This document shows positions 1 to 5,377 of a DNA stretch of 7,291 nt, piece after piece. The stretch spans positions 1 to 7,291 of the forward strand of contig JAJFHB010000594.1 in assembly GCA_021775795.1 (NCBI GenBank). Direction: 5' to 3'. Both the position numbers and the translations under genes were made by a program. Each line of letters opens with the position of its first letter. Positions within the stretch are counted from its first letter, which is position 1. Source of the stretch: Hyphomicrobiales bacterium. GTDB lineage: Bacteria > Pseudomonadota > Alphaproteobacteria > Rhizobiales > JAJFHB01. The notes under the pieces are model-generated. The model was not told the DNA's origin and searched no databases. It worked only from the letters and a program-made list of their open reading frames with translations.

Positions 1-936
1 CTCCCGATTGGACGACAGCACGGCTTCACCATCAACAACGAGAGAGATATCCGTCGAGGTGCCACCCATATCGAAAGGGATGAGGTCAGGCATCTCAAGA
101 AGACGCGAAACGTGGCGCGCTGCTGCCAGCCCTCCGGCCGGACCGGACAGCACCGTTCCAGCGGCAATTCTTATTGCTTCCTCCACCGGTGCAACGCCGC
201 CATGAGACAGGATAATGAGGAGAGGTCCGCTGTATCCGGATTCATTGAGGCGGGCTGCCAGCTTGTCCAGGTAGCCGGATATCAAAGGCCCCACATAGGC
301 GTTGATGGCAGTGGTCGAGACGCGCTCATATTCCTTGATCTGGGGCAGAACGTCGGACGAGAGGCTCACCTGTACATTTGGCAATGCGGCCTGCAGTGCC
401 TCTCGCGTGGCGATTTCGTGGGAGGCGTCGCGGTAGGCATGCAGATAGCAAACAGCAACAGATTGAACCCGTTCCCGTTTCAGCAGTTTTATGGCCTTTT
501 GCAGTGAAGCATCGTCGAGAGGGATTTCAACTGTCCCATCCGGTCGCGTTCTTTCACGAATGCCGATGCGCAGATGGCGGGGAACAAGAGGCTCGGCACG
601 GGGCAGGCGAAGATTATAGCGCTCAGGCTTCAATCCCTCGCGCATCTCCAGCACGTCCCGGTGGCCTTCCGTTGTCAGGAGAGCCACTTTTGCACCTTTG
701 CGCTCAAGCAGGGCATTGGTGGCAACGGTCATGCCGTGAACAATGCGGCTCGTCTGGCTCAACAGATCGGGCAGGGTAAGCCCGAGCTCATCTGCCATTT
801 GTTCCAGTCCGGCAACTACACCCTGCGATTGATCGAGAGGTGTACTGGCGACCTTTGTAACCGTTGACTGTCCATCATCGCTGATCGCCACAAGGTCAGT
901 AAAGGTGCCGCCGATATCTATGCCCAGCCGATACAT
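1..936 (-). CDS. hyuA: Hydantoinase/oxoprolinase subunit A (HyuA family), N-terminal 312 residues, cut by the window edge
   Basis: The reverse strand reads open without a stop from an ATG at 936 to the window edge. This gives 312 residues of a family usually near 690, so the C-terminal half lies outside. HyuA is the ATP-binding half of N-methylhydantoinase and 5-oxoprolinase type enzymes, and is homologous to an acetone carboxylase subunit. It is a cytoplasmic enzyme that couples ATP hydrolysis to opening of a cyclic amide. Visible signatures are GIDIGGTFTD (residues 5-14, phosphate-binding loop of the actin/hexokinase-like fold), HGMTVATNALLERKG (67-81), EYERVSTTAINAY (202-214), LSHGG (243-247), SGPAGG (264-269) and DMGGTSTD (289-296). 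The start is fixed by the GIDIGGT motif four residues in and by a GAGGA Shine-Dalgarno 7 nt upstream that overlaps the hyuB stop. Family assignment is firm. The substrate (hydantoin, oxoproline or other) is not determined. Confidence 0.95.
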   Translation of the reverse strand, partial: MYRLGIDIGGTFTDLVAISDDGQSTVTKVASTPLDQSQGVVAGLEQMADELGLTLPDLLSQTSRIVHGMTVATNALLERKGAKVALLTTEGHRDVLEMREGLKPERYNLRLPRAEPLVPRHLRIGIRERTRPDGTVEIPLDDASLQKAIKLLKRERVQSVAVCYLHAYRDASHEIATREALQAALPNVQVSLSSDVLPQIKEYERVSTTAINAYVGPLISGYLDKLAARLNESGYSGPLLIILSHGGVAPVEEAIRIAAGTVLSGPAGGLAAARHVSRLLEMPDLIPFDMGGTSTDISLVVDGEAVLSSNRE

Positions 937-943
937 CAATGTG

Positions 944-949
944 TCCTCA
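944..949 (-). promoter_or_regulatory. Shine-Dalgarno of hyuA, overlapping the hyuB stop
   Basis: The reverse strand reads TGAGGA here. TGA is the hyuB stop and GAGGA is the ribosome binding site, 7 nt before the hyuA ATG at 936. The overlap implies coupled translation of the two enzyme subunits, which would help 1:1 assembly. Confidence 0.75.
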
Positions 950-2614
950 ACTACTGCGCGGCGATTGCCGCCGGATCATGAAGCGGTCAGCGCGGTCGGC
1001 CTTAAGGGCATCGTCGTTGCGATGCTCGGGCTGGCCCCAGCCGCCACCTCCGCCCGAGAGAATCTCAAAAACCGTACCGGGGGCAACAGGTATGCCTTCC
1101 TCCTTGGAGCCGAGCGGCCGGAGCCGCTTGCCCGGTTCCCGCATAACGTACTTGTGGGGCGCACCATTGCCGCCGCCGTTGCGTCCAATAGCACCATAGC
1201 GAATGCCTTCTCCCGCCGTATTGGCAACACAGGGGCTTTCGGTTTCGACCCGCAATTCCAATACACTTCCCGAGCCGCCGATAAACTCACCGTCGCCGCC
1301 GGAATTCTCGCGATACTCGTGCTTTGCAAAAAACAGGGGAAAACGCGCTTCTGCCACTTCCACCGATCCGAACTTGAGGCCGCCGGCTGAGTGCCATTCA
1401 CCCGAACCGTTCCAGCCATCACCGCCTGATGACGCTCCCGCTCCTGGTCGAGCGTGGAACATATGCCAGATAAATCCGTCGTTTGTGCCGGGATGGTGAC
1501 CTTTGATCGCAATACGCAGGCGTTTTCCCCAGCCCGCCATCGTGCGATCAGGGCAGGCGCCTTCGAGCGCGCTTGTGATCGCTTCGAGAATATCCTGCGA
1601 ACAATGGGATGTGCACATGCAAACCGGCGCCCCCGGTTTTGCCCAGGCCACAGATCCCTCGCGCGCCAGTATTTTTACCGGCCGCATGGTGCCCTCGTTC
1701 TTGGGTATTTCCGGATCAAGCAGAAAGGCAATTGCCATGGCGACGGCAGATTGCATGTTGGCGTGAGGCGAGTTGATGAAGCTTTCAACCTCATCATCGG
1801 TTGCCGTCAGATCCACCTCAATGTCACTACCCGATACAGTAACCTTGGCCCGGATGGTGATGTCGTCATTGCCGCGACCGTCATCATCCATGACCCCGAC
1901 GCCCTTATAAACACCGTCTTTCCAGGTCGAGATGACGGCGCGGGCCTGGAGTTCAGCAGAATCGAGAATGGCAGTGGAGGCCGAACTCACAGTATCTGCA
2001 TCAAATTCTTCGAACAGTTGTTGCAGCCGGCGCTCACCGAGGTGGACCGAGCCGATCTGCGCTGCAAGGTCGCCCTGAAAGTCGCGCGGATGGCGCACAT
2101 TGATGCTCAGCATCTTCAATATGTCTTCGCGCACGGTTCCACGATCGTAAAGGCGGATGGGTGGAACCCGTATGCCTTCTTGCCAGATTTCGCGCGCCGA
2201 TGGGTTGTAGCCACCATGAGTGGCCCCTCCGATGTCGGAATGGTGTGTGCGGTTGACGGTCCAGAACATGAGACGGTCGTTGGCAAAAACCGGCACAAAG
2301 GCTGTCAGATCGGGCAGATGACTGCCGCCGTGGTAGGGATCGTTCAGAAGGAAAACGTCGCCTGGATGCACATCCTCACCAAATTGATCGCAAAGCGCCC
2401 GCACGGCCCACGGCAGGGCGCCGATGTGGACGGGAATATGTTCCGCCTGGGCTGCCAGATCGCCATTGGCACTGCAGATTGCGGTTGAAAAGTCCCGGCT
2501 GGAATTGAGTATCTGTGAGTAAGACGTGCGCAGCATCGCCTCGCCCATCTCCTCTACGATGCCGATGAGCCGATGCTGGATCACGGAAACGGTGATCGGT
2601 TCAATTGCGGACAT
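947..2614 (-). CDS. hyuB: Hydantoinase/oxoprolinase subunit B (HyuB family)
   Basis: This full-length 555-residue protein is within the usual HyuB size. HyuB is the partner of HyuA in ATP-dependent hydantoinases and corresponds to the C-terminal half of fused 5-oxoprolinases and to an acetone carboxylase subunit. It is soluble and cytoplasmic. Visible family motifs are LNDPYHGGSHLPD (residues 90-102), NRTHHSDIGG (121-130), EGIRVPPIRLY (146-156), YRENSGGDGEFIGGSGS (434-450) and a Gly-rich end GGGGGWGQPE (521-530). The conserved Asp, His and Glu residues of the N-terminal motifs are those expected near the metal site. The start is supported by AGGAG 7-8 nt upstream. HyuB is promoter-proximal and hyuA follows 10 bp downstream. 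Several long open frames on the opposite strand are codon-bias shadows. The tail after the Gly-rich motif is short and basic. The family is certain; the substrate is not. Confidence 0.96.
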   Translation of the reverse strand: MSAIEPITVSVIQHRLIGIVEEMGEAMLRTSYSQILNSSRDFSTAICSANGDLAAQAEHIPVHIGALPWAVRALCDQFGEDVHPGDVFLLNDPYHGGSHLPDLTAFVPVFANDRLMFWTVNRTHHSDIGGATHGGYNPSAREIWQEGIRVPPIRLYDRGTVREDILKMLSINVRHPRDFQGDLAAQIGSVHLGERRLQQLFEEFDADTVSSASTAILDSAELQARAVISTWKDGVYKGVGVMDDDGRGNDDITIRAKVTVSGSDIEVDLTATDDEVESFINSPHANMQSAVAMAIAFLLDPEIPKNEGTMRPVKILAREGSVAWAKPGAPVCMCTSHCSQDILEAITSALEGACPDRTMAGWGKRLRIAIKGHHPGTNDGFIWHMFHARPGAGASSGGDGWNGSGEWHSAGGLKFGSVEVAEARFPLFFAKHEYRENSGGDGEFIGGSGSVLELRVETESPCVANTAGEGIRYGAIGRNGGGNGAPHKYVMREPGKRLRPLGSKEEGIPVAPGTVFEILSGGGGGWGQPEHRNDDALKADRADRFMIRRQSPRSS

Positions 2615-2667
2615 GGCAAAACTCCTGAAATTGTTTTGATGGAGATCGCAAGAAGAGGCAGCGGCGC

Positions 2668-2697
2668 ATATTCAGCGGCAATAGCATCTGCGGTCAA
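2668..2697 (-). promoter_or_regulatory. Candidate sigma70-type promoter for hyuBA
   Basis: On the reverse strand TTGACC (-35; plus-strand GGTCAA at 2692-2697) is followed after 18 bp by GAATAT (-10; plus-strand ATATTC at 2668-2673). This lies about 55 bp upstream of the hyuB start. The -35 is good and the -10 is weak, so this is a candidate only. Confidence 0.35.
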
Positions 2698-2732
2698 CCA
2701 TGTTCCTTGGCTGCAATTGTTGAGACGGCAGT

Positions 2733-2749
2733 GCGCTGATGATAAGCGC
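2733..2749. repeat. Short inverted repeat GCGCT-N7-AGCGC, possible operator
   Basis: The two 5 bp arms are perfect and their centres are 12 bp apart, roughly one helical turn, which would fit a dimeric regulator. The repeat sits 46 bp upstream of the amidotransferase start. Arms this short and GC-rich can arise by chance, and no regulator gene is in view. Confidence 0.25.
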
Positions 2750-2794
2750 GCAAATGTGATAGATTTGCCGATCTCTTTCTGGAAAGGTTCGCTC

Positions 2795-3550
2795 ATGCGA
2801 ATAGCGTTTGTCATCAACGACCGGTTCTGTCCTGCCGGATTGATCGAAGATGTCGTGGCGGACGCGGGCCACGATATCATTGAGCTTTTCCCGCATGAAG
2901 GGGATGTCGTGCCGAAATCCATCCCACAGGACTGGGACGGTTTGATCGCCTTTGGCGGCCGCATGAGCGCATATGACGACGACACCCATCCCGCCTCGGC
3001 TGATATCGCACATCTTATCGCAAGGGCGCATGACGCCGGCTTGCCCTTCCTGGGCGTTTGCCTTGGGGTTCAGCAATTGGCGCGGGCGCTGGGAGAAGAA
3101 CGTTTCACCATGGAAAGTGCCGAGCTTGGATTTGCGCCACTTGCACTTACTGATGAAGGCAGAGCGGACCCCTTGTTGCAGGGCATTCCCGTTGCACCGG
3201 TCATGCAGGTGCATGAAGACAGCTTCCGCATTCCCCCAGGCGGTGAGCTTCTCATGTCGGGAGAGGGCGGTATCGTCCAGGCCATGAAGGTTGGCCCCAC
3301 CACCTACGGCTTTCAGTGCCACTTCGAGACGAAAGCGGACAGCCTCTCCATGTGGTTGAACATGCTCGAGAAAGAATACAGCCCCCAGTTTACGGCAAAA
3401 CAAGCGGAAATGGTCAGCGCTGCAGCGGCCAATTCAAAGAGTTATCTCTCCGCTGCACAAGCATTCGGCACCGAACTGACCCGCCGGTGGCTCGACATGG
3501 CCAAAAACGCCACGTTGACGAGCCAGGCCCGGCACGAGGCAGTGTCGTGA
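2795..3550 (+). CDS. Class I glutamine amidotransferase-like protein (GuaA1-type GATase domain)
   Basis: This 251-residue, single-domain, soluble protein resembles stand-alone class I (triad) glutamine amidotransferases. The nucleophile elbow is GVCLGVQQ with Cys89. The His and Glu of the triad are in GFQCHFE (His176, Glu178), where the common Gln-Phe-His-Pro-Glu pattern is changed but both catalytic residues are kept. An oxyanion-type AFGGRMS lies at 52-58 and a VHEDSFRIPPGGELL stretch at 139-153 matches the usual family segment. Such proteins hydrolyse glutamine or a gamma-glutamyl amide. The ammonia acceptor or real substrate is unknown. The ATG at 2795 is chosen because GGAAAGG lies 7 nt upstream and the family starts here; in-frame upstream ATGs (2573 and later) would add unrelated residues. 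Its stop overlaps the next gene. Being divergent from hyuBA, it may share that pathway (inference). The last 50 residues are less typical. Confidence 0.9.
   Translation: MRIAFVINDRFCPAGLIEDVVADAGHDIIELFPHEGDVVPKSIPQDWDGLIAFGGRMSAYDDDTHPASADIAHLIARAHDAGLPFLGVCLGVQQLARALGEERFTMESAELGFAPLALTDEGRADPLLQGIPVAPVMQVHEDSFRIPPGGELLMSGEGGIVQAMKVGPTTYGFQCHFETKADSLSMWLNMLEKEYSPQFTAKQAEMVSAAAANSKSYLSAAQAFGTELTRRWLDMAKNATLTSQARHEAVS
3536..3539 (+). promoter_or_regulatory. Shine-Dalgarno deciding the GTG start at 3547
   Basis: GAGG ends 7 nt before the GTG, inside the last codons of the amidotransferase gene. It supports GTG 3547 over longer in-frame starts such as the ATG at 3316, which would overlap the upstream gene by more than 230 bp. 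Confidence 0.6.
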
Positions 3551-3996
3551 CCTGGTTTGCGCGAAACGCAGAAACGATCGAAGCCTGTGCCGCAGTCGTC
3601 ACGGCCATTGTGGCCGTGGTCGCGGTTGTCGGTGTCAAGTACCAGCTGGATGCCACAGAGCGTCAGCAACAGGCACAATCTGCACGCGATACCTATCGTG
3701 CCCATCTCGCCATGGCCGCCACCCTTCCGCGCTTCGCCCAGCCGGAAGACGCCTGCCAGTTGATGGAGGGCAGCAACTCTGGCGCCTATTCCGCGTTTGT
3801 CGACCATCTGCTTTATTCTGCTGAACAGATGTTGGAAGTTGAGCCGGGGTGGGAAACGACGTTTTCTCAAGCACTGGAACCCCACGCACAGTACTTGTGT
3901 TTGGAAGGCGCCCTTGACGGCAGCACGCCAACACTCGATGCATTTCTGCGCAATTTCACAGAGAAACAGTGCAGTCAGATCCCTGCTTGCGAGTGA
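3547..3996 (+). CDS. Small single-pass membrane protein of unknown function, coupled to the amidotransferase
   Basis: The gene starts at GTG in a GTGA overlap with the upstream stop and encodes 149 residues. After a short N-terminus there is one hydrophobic helix (about residues 12-30, rich in Ala and Val). A polar helix with many Gln, Arg and Ala follows (about 33-55) and could form a coiled coil. A globular part runs to the end and has Trp102 and Cys70, Cys118, Cys142 and Cys148. I do not recognise a named domain. The overall plan, one helix, then a Gln/Arg-rich stretch with an SARDTYR motif, then a Cys-bearing tail, loosely recalls uncharacterised alphaproteobacterial inner-membrane proteins, but I cannot name a family. 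Four cysteines after the helix would fit a periplasmic domain with two disulfides; a cytoplasmic tail is also possible. The 4 bp overlap and a GAGG site imply co-translation with the amidotransferase. That is the only clue to function. Confidence 0.78.
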   Translation: MTWFARNAETIEACAAVVTAIVAVVAVVGVKYQLDATERQQQAQSARDTYRAHLAMAATLPRFAQPEDACQLMEGSNSGAYSAFVDHLLYSAEQMLEVEPGWETTFSQALEPHAQYLCLEGALDGSTPTLDAFLRNFTEKQCSQIPACE

Positions 3997-4222
3997 AACT
4001 TGGGTGCGATTTGACGCAATTTCAGAACACTACTCACAGCGATGAGCCCACCTGGGAGATCAAAGCTCTTCAAGTTTGTCTAAAATTGTCTTCAAATTAT
4101 CCTCTAAGTAACTGAAAAAACGCATTTAATATCCCTGTCGATTTCAAATCAATCTTCAAGCGGTCCTGCTACATCAGAGCTCGAATGCACGAGTGTGCGG
4201 TAGAGAGGATTGAGCGGGAAGC
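3997..4222 (+). promoter_or_regulatory. Intergenic leader upstream of cpaB
   Basis: This 226 bp stretch is without a gene. The part from about 4070 to 4155 is clearly more AT-rich than its surroundings, as expected for a promoter region. It holds a TTGTCT direct repeat, an 11 bp palindrome GATTTcAAATC (4140-4150), and three copies of TCTTCAA (from 4067, 4089 and 4153). No convincing terminator for the upstream pair is visible: there is no stable stem with a T-run. No Flp pilin or other small ORF with a ribosome site was found here. Confidence 0.6.
4076..4103 (+). promoter_or_regulatory. Candidate promoter with 10 bp-phased TTGTCT direct repeat
   Basis: TTGTCT occurs at 4076-4081 and again at 4086-4091, exactly 10 bp apart on the same face of the helix. 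The first copy can serve as a -35 with TATCCT (4098-4103) as a -10 at a 16 bp spacing. That would start transcription about 110 bp upstream of the cpaB start. Both elements are imperfect; the phased repeat could instead be a response-regulator site. Confidence 0.3.
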
Positions 4223-5347
4223 ATGTCCGAAGGCACAAAAAGCTTGCGGGATATCGTTGCCTTTCAGACGGCAGACGGTCCCAGATCAGCAGGAATGAAG
4301 GACAAGTTTTCGTTCCTGAGCAGCGGCCCCAGCAGCGGCGCTAAGAAAAAACTGTTTATCGGATTGGCATTGGCCGCTGTTTCTGCAGGCGGTGCAGCTT
4401 TCCTCGCCAACATGTGGTTCACCAACCATTACGACCGTCTCCGGGCCCTGGCAGAACAAACCCAACCTGCAGAACTGGTCGAGGTGAAGGTCGAGACCCG
4501 GGGCGTTGTTGTCGCCTCAAGGTCCGTTGCCTACGGCGAACCGTTGACGGAAGCAGACCTCATGGTCATTGAATGGCCGGCCGAGAACGTGCCTATCGGC
4601 ACTTTCGAGAGTATTCACGATATCGTTTCGTCTTCGGGGAGCCGGTTTTCTCTTTCCCGTCTGACGGAAAACGAACCCATCCTGCAGGCAAAGATTTCAG
4701 AGCCCGGTCAGATAGCCTCTTTGGCGGCTGCTCTTGCGCCGGGCATGAAGGCGGTAACGATCCGGGTTGATGATGTGCTGGGCGTGGCAGGTCTTGTTCA
4801 CCCCACGGACCGTGTCGACGTTATATGGACCCGAACAAGCGGCAACGGATCCCGCGCCGATGAAGCCTACTCGGAATTGCTTCTGCCGGGTATCCAGGTT
4901 CTTGCCATTGACCAGCGTGTCGATGAGGGCAGCGAAGAGGGAAGTGATGCGGGCATTGCCCGGGCGATCACTCTGGAGGTCGATGTTGTTGACGCCCAGA
5001 AGATTGCCCTTGCAGCCGCCACCGGCAAATTGAGCCTGGCTTTGCGCCATGTGGGTGCCGACATTGCCGAAACCCAGCGTCGTGTCACCATGATCGAACT
5101 CGGTATCCGTCAGCGTTCGCAATATGAAAGTGCAGTGCCACAGGAAACCCAGGTTGCTCTGGAGCCGGGCACCGATGCCTTCCGGGCACGGGTGCTTCAG
5201 GCATCATCATCACAGACACAAACCGAAACTAACGAGCCGGCTGCGCAAGCTCCCGCACAAGCATATGTGCGTGACCAGTACCGCGTGGTCAGCGTCCGCC
5301 GCGGGCTTGAGCGCAGCGAATACAACGTTTTGAGTGACCCGCGCTAG
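4223..5347 (+). CDS. cpaB: Flp/Tad pilus assembly protein CpaB (RcpC), SAF domain
   Basis: The 374-residue protein belongs to the CpaB/RcpC family of Tad (type IVc) pilus machines. These are periplasmic proteins, anchored in the inner membrane, that act with the CpaC secretin. One membrane helix lies at about residues 44-64. The SAF-like region spans about 95-160, with SVAYGEPLTEADL (101-113) followed by EWPAENVPIG (117-126). The RcpC core includes GMKAVTIRVDDVLGVAGLV (174-192) and DRVDVIWTR (196-204). LEVDVVDAQKIALAAATGKL (251-270) is the typical C-terminal-half motif. The end VRRGLERSEYNV (358-369) matches the family tail. A Gln/Thr/Ala-rich linker (about 328-346) precedes that tail. The 43 polar residues before the membrane helix are unusual, since most CpaB proteins start almost at the helix. 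The start has only a weak ribosome site (GAGCGGGA close, AGAGGA 13 nt away), and ATG 4295 (Met25) is a poor alternative. cpaC follows 30 bp later. Confidence 0.95.
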   Translation: MSEGTKSLRDIVAFQTADGPRSAGMKDKFSFLSSGPSSGAKKKLFIGLALAAVSAGGAAFLANMWFTNHYDRLRALAEQTQPAELVEVKVETRGVVVASRSVAYGEPLTEADLMVIEWPAENVPIGTFESIHDIVSSSGSRFSLSRLTENEPILQAKISEPGQIASLAAALAPGMKAVTIRVDDVLGVAGLVHPTDRVDVIWTRTSGNGSRADEAYSELLLPGIQVLAIDQRVDEGSEEGSDAGIARAITLEVDVVDAQKIALAAATGKLSLALRHVGADIAETQRRVTMIELGIRQRSQYESAVPQETQVALEPGTDAFRARVLQASSSQTQTETNEPAAQAPAQAYVRDQYRVVSVRRGLERSEYNVLSDPR

Positions 5348-5356
5348 AAAGCGCGG
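5339..5356 (+). other. Hairpin across the cpaB stop codon
   Basis: CCGCGCT (5339-5345) and AGCGCGG (5350-5356) pair perfectly over 7 bp with a four-base AGAA loop. The cpaB TAG stop (5345-5347) lies at the top of the stem. There is no T-run behind it, so it is not an intrinsic terminator. It could slow ribosomes, protect or mark the mRNA, or set the CpaB to CpaC ratio; the role is inferred. Confidence 0.5.
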
Positions 5357-5377
5357 CGACAACAAGGGCAGAAGAAT

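Larger units (their letters stand above)
2615..2794. promoter_or_regulatory. Divergent intergenic region between hyuBA and the amidotransferase gene
   Basis: These 180 bp lie between the two outward-facing starts and must hold both promoters if the genes are separately transcribed. An open frame from 2573 extends the amidotransferase frame back through here. Its first 74 codons look non-coding: they match no part of the family, run into hyuB, and the family-typical start sits at 2795. I see a candidate hyuBA promoter and one inverted repeat, listed separately. I see no convincing -35/-10 pair for the plus-strand gene. Confidence 0.6.

Noticed and set aside
112..867. Several plus-strand open frames opposite hyuA
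   Set aside because: The minus strand reads continuously as HyuA with all family motifs, so these are antisense shadows.
1454..2488. Long open frame of 344 codons on the plus strand opposite hyuB
   Set aside because: It lies wholly inside the well-supported hyuB gene, shows no family motif and no good ribosome site, and is explained by GC-rich codon use leaving the opposite frame open.
2573..2794. N-terminal extension of the amidotransferase by 74 codons
   Set aside because: It would overlap the start of hyuB and cover the divergent promoter region. The extra residues match no family feature, and a good Shine-Dalgarno precedes ATG 2795.
3316..3546. ATG start at 3316 for the membrane protein
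   Set aside because: It would overlap the amidotransferase gene by over 230 bp. The GTG at 3547 has a GAGG site and places the membrane helix near the N-terminus.
4044..4068. Possible terminator after the membrane-protein gene (GAGC...GCTC, CCC-ACCT-GGG)
   Set aside because: The stems are only 3-4 bp and no T-run follows, so no terminator can be supported.
4187..4198. Small hairpin GCAC-GAGT-GTGC before cpaB
   Set aside because: A 4 bp stem is too weak and too likely by chance to call a regulatory element.
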